Shown piece by piece: positions 10,363 to 19,596 of a stretch of DNA of 64,000 nucleotides (position 1 is its first letter; each line of letters begins with the position of its first letter). The notes under the pieces are model-generated. The model did not search any database. It saw only the letters and a list, made by a program, of their open reading frames with translations, and was not told where the DNA came from. This DNA is from Neoarius graeffei (lineage: Eukaryota; Chordata; Actinopteri; Siluriformes; Ariidae), in assembly GCF_027579695.1 (NCBI RefSeq), contig NC_083571.1, positions 73,016,279 through 73,080,278 on the forward strand. The letters are read 5' to 3'. The position numbers were made by a program, and so were the translations under genes.

Positions 10363-11345
10363 TTGAAACAGATGGGCTGCCCATCATCAGTAAAACGTGG
10401 CTGCATCCTAGGCCTACGACCAGGTGTCCTATATGTTTGTGTCGTTTTAGACATGGTCAACTCCTTAACTGCTTTAGTGAGTTCAGCTATAGCCGTGTCC
10501 TGTTCCACCAGCCGCTGTTCTTGCCTAAAGACTACTTCTAATACCTCATCAAGTGTGGTGGATTTGTTCTTCCCAATACTAACAGCGGAACACTGGGTGT
10601 GGCTCGTCACCTCAGACACTCTTGACTTCACTATTTTTGTGGTAGTTGTACTTTCTTCCACTGCCCACAACTCTGCTTCCTTACGAACGTCTTTAATGCC
10701 CCAGGTAGGTTTCTCTCTCACTAATTTTCTAAGTTCTCGCTTGAGCAATGCATCTTGTAAACCTTCAACGAACTGGTCCCGTAACAAGATTTTCTCATTG
10801 GGAACGAGCCCTGGGGACTGTTTGACTGCCGCAGTCAGTAAATGGGACAGAGCGTGTGAGTAATCACTTAGTTTTTCACCCTCTGCTTGTTTGCGGTGAT
10901 AGAAGGACTGTAAAAGTTGAGTGGCACTACGTTTCTCACCAAAAGCTTCACAAAGACACTTAAACACATCATGTGTGTGCCTAGCCTCATTCCCTACACA
11001 CATTCGCACCTCTTCGAGTGCAGGACCTCTTAAAAGGGATATGACAAAGTCAAATCTTTCCTCTAGTGTTTGCTCTCGGGTTCTTAAGGCCCTCTCAACT
11101 TCCTCTACGAACTCCTCCACATTTCTCCCATCTTTACTGTAATCACCACTGAAATTCTGAATCTGGCGTTCTCTTGGTAGGTACACATAGGATCGTGGTG
11201 CCCTATTGGCCATTGCTTCAGCTTGCAACCTACTGAGCTCTGAAACTTGATCCTGTAGTCTATTCAAAGTGTCCTCTGTCCCACCACTATCCCCACCAGC
11301 TGCATTCTGCTCTGTATCAGAACCACTACTCTGTGACACAGACAT
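10281..11345 (-). CDS. gag: Ty3 gag (nucleocapsid with zinc knuckle)
   Basis: A 354-residue protein with an acidic Ser/Gly-rich start, a capsid-like helical middle (FSGDYSKDGRNVEEFVEEVE, then LRGPALEEVRMC and REQTLEERFDF stretches), a basic segment and one CCHC zinc knuckle (CFKCNGVGHLAKTC). It would form the particle that packages the element's RNA. The start Met is about 370 bp downstream of the 5' LTR. The frame is intact. Confidence 0.9.
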   Translation of the reverse strand: MSVSQSSGSDTEQNAAGGDSGGTEDTLNRLQDQVSELSRLQAEAMANRAPRSYVYLPRERQIQNFSGDYSKDGRNVEEFVEEVERALRTREQTLEERFDFVISLLRGPALEEVRMCVGNEARHTHDVFKCLCEAFGEKRSATQLLQSFYHRKQAEGEKLSDYSHALSHLLTAAVKQSPGLVPNEKILLRDQFVEGLQDALLKRELRKLVREKPTWGIKDVRKEAELWAVEESTTTTKIVKSRVSEVTSHTQCSAVSIGKNKSTTLDEVLEVVFRQEQRLVEQDTAIAELTKAVKELTMSKTTQTYRTPGRRPRMQPRFTDDGQPICFKCNGVGHLAKTCTQRLAGQPQVPHQEN

Positions 11346-11688
11346 TTTAGGTGTTCAACAATAGAAAGATTAACACGCAATTAAGTTTTAGTCATTCAAC
11401 AAAAAAAAGAGAAAAAAATTACTTCAACTTATCAACAGTCTTAACCCAGGACGGGCTGTCCTAATGTGGAAGCCTTCTTCCCTTGTGTTCTTGGAAGTGT
11501 AGCAGTCTCTTAGGTTTCCAAAGTGAAGTGGTCGACCTCTCTCTTGGACTCGCGTCGTGTTCCACACACCAGCGCACTCAATGCCTCTGCAGCACCGTCG
11601 CCATGCGAATGTCTCTCCTGCACAATCGTCACCACTGCCGTATTGTTCAACTGGTTTAGCTACGCTATGCACCTAATGGAAAACTGAT
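11346..11688 (-). other. Ty3 leader between primer site and gag
   Basis: About 340 bp with no convincing ORF, corresponding to the untranslated leader of the retrotransposon RNA. Confidence 0.6.
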
Positions 11689-11707
11689 AACCCCACTCCT
11701 GGTACCA
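11689..11707 (-). promoter_or_regulatory. primer binding site for tRNA-Leu(UAA)
   Basis: On the + strand this reads AACCCCACTCCTGGTACCA, which equals the 3' end (with CCA) that I recall for vertebrate tRNA-Leu(UAA). On the element's strand it is the complement and lies five bases downstream of the 5' LTR, where the primer tRNA pairs. Confidence 0.82.
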
Positions 11708-11712
11708 AATTG

Positions 11713-12453
11713 TGTAGCCTGTGGAATTAGTACCACACAGGACACAGTTCTTCTGGGGTTTTCAGTAAGTTTTATTTTCAAGCATAGGTGCAAAATAACT
11801 AGACTACAACACGTCTTGGGCCGCATCCATTCTTCACTCACGGCTGTAGACTGTAGCTAAAGAGTTCAAACTTATATACAAACAATACGGCAGTAGGCTT
11901 GCCTAACAAAACAAAATAAAAGAACAGAAAAGATCATAAACAACCACAACCCATTTTGCTAGCATTTACAAATTAACAACTGATATTTTCTTTACTTACA
12001 GGTTTCGTTATCCTAACAGGTACAGCCCACGTTGCTGGAGGAATCTTCACACATCACGAACAATCTTGAAACATCGCAGTTTATACAGTCTCTAATAACT
12101 TGTTGATCTCATATCCCAAACATCATGTTACACATCTTCAGTTTTGATGAGGACTTGTGTAACAAGAAACTTATAAAATAAGAAAAACATACTTATAGTG
12201 CAATTTCGTTGAAACACATTTCAGTACAGCGCATTCTGGTCAAAAACTAAGTACAGCAAGCAAAACCGCTCAAACTTCATTCCAAACTCCATGTACATTT
12301 CAACCTCATCAAATAAAATGGTCAAATACTGCCACCTACAGGATACCCTCCCACAATTCTCTCTGGACATTGATACACTTCGAATTTGGCATTCATCACA
12401 CTGTAACCATACACATACATATTTATAAATTTATCTATTACCACCTGGTTACA
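11713..12453 (-). repeat. 5' LTR of the Ty3 element
   Basis: This 741-bp LTR starts TGTAACCAGG and ends CCTACA-type on the minus strand (TG...CA ends). It would carry the promoter and polyadenylation site. It is near-identical to the downstream LTR without its insertion. Confidence 0.93.
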
Positions 12454-12778
12454 CAAAAATTGATATAATCAGTGATAGATTCCGTCGCACTATCTATGTC
12501 CGTGTCTTTGAGGAAAGCGTCCCAGTCAGTGCAGAGAAAGCATCCCTTTAATTCCTCCGATTTTTCACTTGTCCATAGCTTAATCATGTGTATTTCGGGT
12601 TTAGTTGATTTGAATACAGAGCGGTATGTGGGGAGCAGGTGAATTACGTTATGATCCGAGTCCTTAAATGATGGTCTGGCTTTGGCAGTGTAAGCCTGTA
12701 TAACATTGCCATAGCATTTGTCCAGTAGTCTCTCATTTCTGGTATTGCACTTAACATATTGGTCAAAGCCCGGAAGTG
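12454..12778 (-). pseudogene. LINE endonuclease C-terminal segment
   Basis: The minus strand translates to a collinear LINE segment containing KDSDHNVIHLLPTYR, the SDH motif of apurinic-type LINE endonucleases, followed by linker. It is flanked by the Ty3 element on one side and hAT copy A on the other. It joins in sense with 14,614-14,967 upstream and 3,960 downstream. Confidence 0.8.
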
Positions 12779-13336
12779 TTTAGGCGGTTTTAAACGGGGG
12801 CCAGGGGGGGCCAGTGCCCCTGTATAATTGCTCCTGGCCCCTGTTGTGGCCCCTGTGCTGAACAGATAATAAGCTTTATTAATTTCGACGTGCGCTGGCT
12901 CAAAGATCGGAACTGACATGACGGAGTGTTCTACACGGACTCCTTAAAGCGCTGCACGCACACTGTTACCTGCAGCAGAAAGACCAGCAGCAGCACGAAT
13001 TGTAAACTTTGGACGTGAGAGATAACAGCTGCAGCCCTGCAAGAACTAGGCTACTGCAAAGAGGCGAAGGTAAGGAAAATTATTCAATTTTGTAACGTCA
13101 GTGTTTGCACATATCCGTGTTTTACTGTTGTTGTTCACTACAATAATAAATCCGTTTTGCGCTTTCTTAAAAGTGCGTTGCAAAGCAATAAGTAGCCTAA
13201 CTTAATATTTTTGGGAAATGGGTAAAATAACCGACAGTGTTTAACCTTCTTGTAAAACTTGAATGGCCTTGTGATATGTAGAGGCTACATTCCTCTCCGT
13301 TTACTTTTTAGTATAGGCCTACTGTAGACTATCATC

Positions 13337-13604
13337 ATGAAAAGGAGCAAGAAGGACATTATGTCCTTTTTTGCCCCTGTTGGCAAAAAGCAACATAGAG
13401 AGAGTAAGGAAGATGAAGATTATGAAAGAGGAGAGAGAGCCAGAGGTGGTGGTTGGAGAGGTGGAAAGTGAGGCATCTGAAAGGCAATCTGAGAGTGAGG
13501 ATGGAGACATTCAGGATCAGATTGAGAGACAGAATGAGGGACAACCCAACGAGTCATTGGGACAACCAGATTCAGCATGCATATCAAGTACAGCACCATC
13601 AGGT
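13337..13604 (+). pseudogene. relic first exon of hAT transposase, copy A
   Basis: The ATG at 13,337 opens MKRSKKDIMSFFAPVGKKQ, and the SFF motif is typical of the start of TTF/ZMYM-like hAT transposases. The frame is then shifted by one base. The downstream acidic Ser/Glu-rich part (EVESEASERQSESEDGD...) continues in another frame to a possible donor CAG|GTTTGT near 13,601. No catalytic domain follows. Copy B has the same shift. Confidence 0.5.
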
Positions 13605-13730
13605 TTGTGATGTTGAACAAATGTGTGTGTGTGAGCGGTGTCGGCCTACAATTCATATAGCCTACCCTGAAAGTGTGAAGTCTGAATAATAATTAATAAA
13701 TATAAAATAAAAATAATAGATATAATAATA

Positions 13731-14103
13731 GGGCGGCACGGTGGTGTAGTGGTTAGCACTGTCGCCTCACAGCAAGAAGGTCTGGGTTCGAGCCCCGTGG
13801 CCAGCGAGGGCCTTTCTGTGCGGAGTTTGCATGTTCTCCCCGTGTCCGCGTGGGTTTCCTCCGGGTGCTCCGGTTTCCCCCACAGTCCAAAGACATGCAG
13901 GTTAGGTTAACTGGTGACTCTAAATTGACCGTAGGTGTGAATGTGAGTGTGAGTGGTTGTCTGTGTCTATGTGTCAGCCCTGTGATGACCTGGTGACTTG
14001 TCCAGGGTGTACCCCGCTTCTCGCCCGTAGTCAGCTGGGATAGGCTCCAGCTTGCCTGCGACCCTGTAGACGGATAAAGCGGCTAGAGATAATGAGATGA
14101 GAT
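13731..14103 (+). mobile_element. V-SINE (DANA/Mermaid-type) inside hAT copy A
   Basis: It has a tRNA-like head (GGCGGCACGGTGGTGTAGTGG with the B-box-like GGGTTCGAGCC), the conserved central domain (TTTGCATGTTCTCCCCGTG, GGGTGCTCCGGTTTCCCCCA) and a tail ending in (GATGA)n. The flanking duplicate is ATATAATAATA. The same insertion is present in copy B. Confidence 0.9.
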
Positions 14104-14506
14104 ATAATAATAAATGAATAAATGAATAATGATAAATAAATGAATAATGATAAATAAATGTTGTTCTCAGTCGCAATCTCATACTTACTGTATTCATCTT
14201 TCTCCAGATATCAGCAAGTGCTTGGATGACACTCCAGTGCAGCCACATCTGAAGAAAAGGTTCATTGTATGCAAAAATAGAAATCTTATTTTACAAAAAA
14301 GAGAAACATGGTTTTAAGATTTATTGAGCACAATTTATTTTATGTTTAGGCTATTGAGACAGAATGTTTATCTCATTGTATTTATGCTCAATGTATGTTG
14401 TTTTGGTTTTAAATAAACTAAACAAAACATTTTGAACACTTAAATATTGCCATGTTTTGTCCATATGTGCCCCCGTGAAAAAACACTGGCCCCACCTCGG
14501 CCCCCC

Positions 14507-14590
14507 TAGTTTATTATTAGTTTATTAGTTTATTAGGATCCCTATTAGCTGGGCACAGACCCAGCTATTCTTCCTGGGGTCCAGGAAGTA
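14507..14590. repeat. short LINE-tail-like insertion in hAT copy A
   Basis: Copy A has about 80 bp (TTATTAGGATCCCTATTAGCTGG... TTCCTGGGGTCC) that copy B lacks. The sequence looks like a short LINE 3' tail insertion, but its family is unsure. Confidence 0.5.
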
Positions 14591-14613
14591 ATTTTGGTCT
14601 AGAACCGCCACTG

Positions 14614-14967
14614 GTTTTGTTTAAACAGCAATGATTGAAATCGCCCAGTATGAACATTGGGGCATCAGGCTTACTTTGTAAGTGACAATGGAGACAGTCA
14701 GCAATTAAGTTTGCAGCTCTGCCTGCATTCCCACTGGGAGGGACGTACACAACGCAAATAAACAAGTTGCTGAGTTCTCTGGGGAGATAATGTGGTCACA
14801 GGGTCACGCACAAAAGTTCTAAATCAGGTGTGCATATTTTATCTCTCACAGCAAAGTTTTGGCACCAACTGTCCTTTATATACATACACACACCCCCGCC
14901 ACGAAGTTTACCAGAGTTTGTGTTCCTGTCCAAACGCAAATGCGAGAAACCCTCGATTTGAATATAG
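14614..14967 (-). pseudogene. LINE endonuclease middle segment
   Basis: The minus strand encodes CVVYVPPSGNAGRAANLI and MFILGDFNHC, the conserved endonuclease motifs around its catalytic Asp and Asn. It is bounded by hAT copy A and by a SINE. The last 14 bp (14,954-14,967) are the SINE target duplicate. Confidence 0.8.
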
Positions 14968-15330
14968 TCTCATCTCATCTCATTATCTCTAGCCGCTTTA
15001 TCCTTCTACAGGGTCGCAGGCAAGCTGGAGCCTATCCCAGCTGACTACGGGCGAAAGGCGGGGTACACCCTGGACAAGTCGCCAGGTCATCACAGGGCTG
15101 ACACATAGACACAGACAACCATTCACACCTACGGTCAATTTAGAGTCACCGGTTAACCTATCCTGCATGTCTTTGGACTGTGGGGGAAACCGGAGCACCC
15201 GGAGGAAACCCACGCAGACACGGGGAGAACATGCAAACTCCGCACAGAAAGACCCTCGCCGGCCACGGGGCTCGAACCCGGACCTTCTTGCTGTGAGGCG
15301 ACAGCGCTAACCACTACACCACCGTGCCGC
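14968..15330 (-). mobile_element. V-SINE inserted in the LINE
   Basis: This is a full-length minus-orientation V-SINE flanked by a perfect 14-bp target duplicate CGATTTGAATATAG (14,954-14,967 and 15,331-15,344). Confidence 0.92.
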
Positions 15331-15623
15331 CGATTTGAATATAGTTATCAGGAATATCATTTGTGAACCAAGTCTCTGTAAAAGCCATAACGCCAGACTC
15401 ACGGTACTCGTAGCATGCTCCCACCTGTTGACGCAGGTCATCCAGCTTGTTTCTGACGGAACGAGGATTGCATAGGAGCATAGGCGGCAACGGTAGCTTG
15501 GTGGCTGACCGAATACGCTGCCTAATGCCGCCTCTCCTACCTCTCTTCCTGACCCTAGCCTGCCGGTGTTTCTCCCCCCAATGCCGTCGCAGTTCTCCGG
15601 GAACATCCCGCAGGAGATCAGGC
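15331..15623 (-). pseudogene. LINE ORF, start of endonuclease
   Basis: Minus-strand translation gives SVRNKLDDLRQQVGACYEYR and GVMAFTETWFTNDIPD, typical of the beginning of CR1/L2-type endonuclease domains (catalytic Glu in TETW). An upstream Arg/Gly-rich linker has shifted frames. Confidence 0.78.
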
Positions 15624-16045
15624 CAGTGGCGGTTCTAGACCAAAATTACTAGGGGGGCCGAGGTGGGGCCAGTGTTTTTTCACGGGGGCACATATGGACA
15701 AAACATGGCAATATTTAAGTGTTCAAAATGTTTTGTTTAGTTTATTTAAAACCAAAACAACATACATTGAGCATAAATACAATGAGATAAACATTCTGTC
15801 TCAATAGCCTAAACATAAAATAAATTGTGCTCAATAAATCTTAAAACCATGTTTCTCTTTTTTGTAAAATAAGATTTCTATTTTTGCATACAATGAACCT
15901 TTTCTTCAGATGTGGCTGCACTGGAGTGTCATCCAAGCACTTGCTGATATCTGGAGAAAGATGAATACAGTAAATATGAGAGTGCGACTGAGAACAACAT
16001 TTATTTATCATTATTCATTTATTTATCATTATTCATTTATTATTA

Positions 16046-16417
16046 TATCTCATCTGATCTCATTATCTCTAGCCGCTTTATCCGTCTACAGGGTCGCAGG
16101 CAAGCTGGAGCCTATCCCAGCTGACTACGGGCGAGAAGCGGGGTACACCCTGGACAAGTCGCCAGGTCATCACAGGGCTGACACATAGACACAGACAACC
16201 ACTCACATTCACACCTACGGTCAATTTAGAGTCACCAGTTAACCTAACCTGCATGTCTTTGGACTGTGGGGGAAACCGGAGCACCCGGAGGAAACCCACG
16301 CGGACACGGGGAGAACATGCAAACTCCGCACAGATAGGCCCTCGCTGGCCACGGGGCTCGAACCCAGACCTTCTTGCTGTGAGGCGACAGTGCTAACCAC
16401 TACACCACCGTGCCGCC
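16046..16417 (-). mobile_element. V-SINE inside hAT copy B
   Basis: It occupies the same position and carries the same duplicate (TATTATTATAT) as the SINE in copy A. The SINE therefore entered the parent element before the two copies separated. Confidence 0.9.
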
Positions 16418-16540
16418 CTATTATTATATCTATTATTTTTATTTTATATTTATTAATTATTATTCAGACTTCACACTTTCAGGGTAGGCTATATGAATTG
16501 TAGGCCGACACCACTCACACACACACACATTTGTTCAACA

Positions 16541-16814
16541 TCACAAACCTGATGGTGCTGTACTTGATATGCATGCTGAATCTGGTTGTCCCAATGACTC
16601 GTTGGGTTGTCCCTCATTCTGTCTCTCAATCTGATCCTGAATGTCTTCATCCTCACTCTCAGATTGCCTTTCAGATGCCTCACTTTCCACCTCTCCAACC
16701 ACCACCTCTGGCTCTCTCTCCTCTTTCATAATCTTCATCTTCCTTACTCTCTCTATGTTGCTTTTTGCCAACAGGGGCAAAAAAGGACATAATGTCCTTC
16801 TTGCTCCTTTTCAT
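16541..16814 (-). pseudogene. relic first exon of hAT transposase, copy B
   Basis: This is the mirror of the copy A relic: ATG at 16,814 on the minus strand, the SFF motif, then the same one-base frame shift and the same acidic segment. The shared lesion shows that both copies came from one already defective parent. Confidence 0.5.
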
Positions 16815-17374
16815 GATGATAGTCTATAGTAGGCCTATACTAAAAAGTAAACGGAGAGGAATGTAGCCTCTACATATCACAAGGCCATTCAAGTTTTACA
16901 AGAAGGTTAAACACTGTCGGTTATTTTACCCATTTCCCAAAAATATTAAGTTAGGCTACTTATTGCTTTGCAACACACTTTTAAGAAAGCGCAAAACGGA
17001 TTTATTATTGTAGTGAACAACAACAGTAAAACACGGATATGTGCAAACACTGACGTTACAAAATTGAATAATTTTCCTTACCTTCGCCTCTTTGCAGTAG
17101 CCTAGTTCTTGCAGGGCTGCAGCTGTTATCTCTCAAAGTTTACAATTCGTGCTGCTGCTGGTCTTTCTGCTGCAGGTAACAGTGTGCGTGCAGCGCTTTA
17201 AGGAGTCCGTGTAGAACACTCCATCATGTCAGTTCCGATCTTTGAGCCAGCGCACGTCGAAATTAATAAAGCTTATTATCTGTTCAGCACAGGGGCCACA
17301 ACAGGGGCCAGGAGCAATTATACAGGGGCACTGGCCCCCCCTGGCCCCCGTTTAAAACCGCCTAAAGATCAGGC

Positions 17375-17695
17375 GCCGGTGATATTCCACTGTTCCGTAG
17401 TCCTAGTAATTCCACACAGCTGTACCTTCTCAGGCCGCTGTTGTTGCTAGGGCCTACCGCCAAACATTGCGTGGCTAGACCAGACAGGATCAGCCACGCC
17501 AACGCGATTGCTTCCATTCTCCGCAAATTTCCACCACATACACGCAAAATAAGCCACAGTGCATAAGAAATGACATCCAATAAATCTGCGCTATTAGTCC
17601 ATTAAAGAATGACATAAAACGGAAAAACAACAGACAAACAAAAGACGCGCAACCGTAGCCCTTCTCCATGTCGCCAGCAGAGCAGTGCCATCTTG
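17375..17695 (-). pseudogene. LINE 5' UTR and ORF start
   Basis: The minus strand contains a Met (near 17,515) opening MEAIALAWLILSGLATQCLA with a downstream Ser/Arg-rich stretch. It joins in sense with the LINE part at 15,623 once copy B is set aside. The 5' end is placed near 17,695 because the sequence beyond it is AT-rich and unlike the LINE. Confidence 0.65.
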
Positions 17696-17907
17696 CTTCA
17701 ATTGTAATTAATTTGAGATATATTTAATTTGAATTAATTGTATTTATTTGAGATATATTTCTGGTGTGTTTATCAGATACATAGGAATAAACTGATTTAA
17801 ACTGATTAGTGACTTAAAAAAAATCTCAAAACTGCAAAGATTTAAGCCACAGTAGATAAAGAGATGTCGTGTGTGGTGGTGGGAAAAGATAGATGGATTT
17901 TAAACTT

Positions 17908-18279
17908 CTTATCTCATTATCTGTAGCCGCTTTATCCTGTTCTACAGGGTCGCAGGCAAGCTGGAGCTTATCCCAGCTGACTACGGGCGAAAGGCGGGGT
18001 ACACCCTGGACAAGTCGCCAGGTCATCACAGGGCTGACACATAGACACAGACAACCATTCACACTCACAGTCACACCTACGGTCAATTTAGAGTCACCAG
18101 TTAACCTAACCTGCATGTCTTTGGACTGTGGGGGAAACCGGAGCACCCGGAGGAAACCCACGCGGACACAGGGAGAACATGCAAACTCCGCACAGAAAGG
18201 CCCTCGCCGGCCACGGGGCTCGAACCCGGACCTTCTTGCTGTGAGGCGACAGTGCTAACCACTACACCACCATGCCGCC
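17908..18279 (-). mobile_element. V-SINE
   Basis: Full-length minus-orientation V-SINE with a 13-bp target duplicate GGATTTTAAACTT (17,895-17,907 and 18,280-18,292). Confidence 0.92.
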
Positions 18280-18357
18280 GGATTTTAAACTTGAACATTT
18301 TAATGATGATGTTGTGTTAATCAGCTGCTCATCAGTTATTGTGTTTCATGTTGTCAG

Positions 18358-18435
18358 GATCAAAACCACTGAACTCCTCTCCGATGAATAGAAATAAACC
18401 TCAATCTACAGCTATAACTAACACAAAGTTTAGGA

Positions 18436-18438
<3 letters not shown>
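18358..18438 (+). CDS. candidate small exon, phase 1-1
   Basis: After a TTGTCAG acceptor, 81 bp remain open (SKPLNSSPMNRNKPQSTA...) up to a GTGTGTG donor at the edge of a GT microsatellite. The phase matches the next exons. The donor is weak, so this is tentative. Confidence 0.2.

Positions 18439-18469
<31 letters not shown>
18430..18469. repeat. (GT)n microsatellite
   Basis: About 14-15 GT units in an intron of the B30.2 gene. Confidence 0.93.
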
Positions 18470-18470
<1 letters not shown>

Positions 18471-18602
18471 ACTGAGAGATGCTAAAAGTTTAGCCAGACA
18501 TGGACAATCCAAAAGTGTCATCTCTAAACACAATGCATATTTGTCTATTTGTTTTTTCTGACTTAATACAATTTTTTTGATGTGTTTGATTTTTTCTAAC
18601 AG

Positions 18603-18629
18603 ATTTGGATGAAGTGAAAAAATTCAAAG
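18603..18629 (+). CDS. small exon before the B30.2 exon
   Basis: A 27-bp exon (…LDEVKKFK) follows TTTTTTCTAACAG and precedes GGTATGA. It splices in frame to 18,738 (AAAG + TG gives Lys-Val). Tiny exons just before the PRY-SPRY exon are usual in TRIM- and butyrophilin-like genes. Confidence 0.65.
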
Positions 18630-18674
18630 GTATGAAATAAATTCAGTTTAACATCACTGTATAAGTGTGAAATG

Positions 18675-18717
<43 letters not shown>
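18675..18717. repeat. (AAT)n microsatellite
   Basis: About 14 AAT units just before the B30.2 exon acceptor. Confidence 0.95.
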
Positions 18718-18718
<1 letters not shown>

Positions 18719-18737
18719 ATTTATTTTATTTCTGCAG

Positions 18738-19273
18738 TGAACATCACCATCAACCCAGATGAAACTCCAGAGTTTCTAACACAAGACAGAAATAAAGTAT
18801 TCTGCAATCTTCCAAGGCCAGCCTGGGATATTAACAGTTCTGATGAAGATGAGAAAGTCTTCACTCTGTGTAACGCGAGGTTCAATGTCGGTAAACGTTA
18901 CTGGGAGGTGAAAGTCAGAGAATCACATAAAATAGAGAAACTCTCCTGGTTTGTTGGTGTTGCGAGTGAAGCAGCTGAGAGAGAGTACAATATCCCGTTG
19001 ACTCCACAGAATAAATTTTGGGTTCTCAGTTATGAAGAAGAAAAAGGACTTTATATCAGAGATAAAGCAGAACTGATTTCACTCCCAGATGTTCATAAAG
19101 AGCTCACAGCAGTGGGAGTGTTTTTAGACTGTGATGAACACACACTGTCATTTTATAACATTAATACAACATCACACATCTACACTTTCACTAATGTGGA
19201 ACCCAGAAGAATTTCACTACGTCCCCTGATCAGCCCTGGAGTCAGAGACAGTTATCCTGTATGCATTCTTTAG
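18738..19273 (+). CDS. terminal exon with PRY/SPRY (B30.2) domain
   Basis: The exon follows a TTTCTGCAG acceptor and ends at TAG 19,271-19,273, giving about 178 residues. The PRY part opens with VNITINPDETPEFL, and SPRY motifs include FNVGKRYWEVKV, WFVGVASE, FWVLSYEE, VGVFLDCDEHTLSFYN and LRPLISPG, in the order of the family. B30.2 domains bind proteins or pathogen structures in TRIM ligases, butyrophilins and fish NLRs. The domain is intact. The N-terminal domains that would tell these families apart are not in the window with certainty, so no gene symbol is given. Confidence 0.88.
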
Positions 19274-19596
19274 AAAAATAAGGACAAACTGTAGGAAACG
19301 TCTGTAATGTGGTGATGTGTGAATTTATAATATTAGCAGTGATCTAATCTACAGTATGTATTTATATAAAGTATTTCTACACACTGTACATAACACATTC
19401 ATAACATCTTACGTCTCTGAACAGTGAAATGTTTCCTCACAGCTGTAAATATTTACCTTTATTCTGTCTTTACTGTAGTTAGAAAATACATTTTTATTAT
19501 GTTTTTTACTGGTATCACAAAGTGTAGAACTTTAACGTGCACTGCTTTACTGCTGCTTTTCTGTTTTATCCTTGAACTTTGGGAATGATTTACATA
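19274..19596 (+). other. 3' UTR of the B30.2 gene
   Basis: AT-rich noncoding sequence after the stop codon. No clear AATAAA is seen before the Tc1 remnant begins, so the transcript end is not placed. Confidence 0.45.

Larger units (their letters stand above)
3961..12453 (-). mobile_element. Ty3-type (Metaviridae-like) LTR retrotransposon, nearly complete
   Basis: Two direct LTRs (3,961-5,953 including an insertion, and 11,713-12,453) flank gag and pol on the minus strand. The LTRs start with TG and end with CA. Without the Harbinger insertion they are 740 and 741 bp and differ at only about four places, which indicates a recent insertion. The flanks show a 4-bp CAAA target duplication (3,957-3,960 and 12,454-12,457). 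A primer binding site and a polypurine tract are in the expected places. Domain order is gag (zinc knuckle), protease, RT, RNase H, integrase. I see no envelope gene and no chromodomain. Pol has one internal stop, so this copy is probably not autonomous. Confidence 0.94.
12779..14613 (+). mobile_element. hAT-type non-autonomous transposon, copy A (carries a SINE)
   Basis: The terminal motif is GGCGGTTTTAAAC at the left and CAGTGGCGGTTCTAGACC (reversed) at the right. It is the inverted near-identical partner of 15,624-17,366. It inserts between two parts of the LINE endonuclease. A clear 8-bp duplication is not visible here, because the flanks share only GTTT. It contains a relic transposase first exon (13,337) and a V-SINE (13,731-14,103). 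About 80 bp of extra sequence near its right end is absent from copy B. Confidence 0.82.
15624..17366 (-). mobile_element. hAT-type non-autonomous transposon, copy B (carries a SINE)
   Basis: It starts CAGTGGCGGTTCTAGACC and ends AACCGCCTAAA. It is flanked by a perfect 8-bp duplicate GATCAGGC (15,616-15,623 and 17,367-17,374), which fits hAT. It is the inverted near-identical partner of copy A and carries the same SINE and the same relic exon. Confidence 0.88.
1455..17695 (-). mobile_element. CR1/L2-like non-LTR retrotransposon (LINE), cut into pieces by later insertions
   Basis: One LINE reads on the minus strand from a 5' end near 17,695 to a 3' end near 1,455. Surviving pieces in order are 17,695-17,375 (5' UTR and ORF start), 15,623-15,331 (linker and start of the endonuclease), 14,967-14,614 (endonuclease), 12,778-12,454 (endonuclease end) and 3,960-1,455 (reverse transcriptase and 3' UTR). 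The pieces are collinear and the coding sense continues across each insertion. For example, the Ty3 insertion falls inside a codon context that reads on once one CAAA duplicate is discounted. The endonuclease and reverse transcriptase order (EN-RT, no RNase H) fits CR1/L2/Rex1-type LINEs. The exact clade would need a phylogeny. Confidence 0.8.

Noticed and set aside
13731..13800. tRNA gene in the V-SINE head
   Set aside because: The head is tRNA-like only in its promoter boxes and does not fold as a complete tRNA. The same holds for the SINE at 20,699.
13967..16299. Repeated ORFs of the type MGFLRVLRFPPQSKDMQ and SLSAALSVYRVAGKLEPIPA
   Set aside because: They are the two strands of the V-SINE, found at every copy. 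Not genes.
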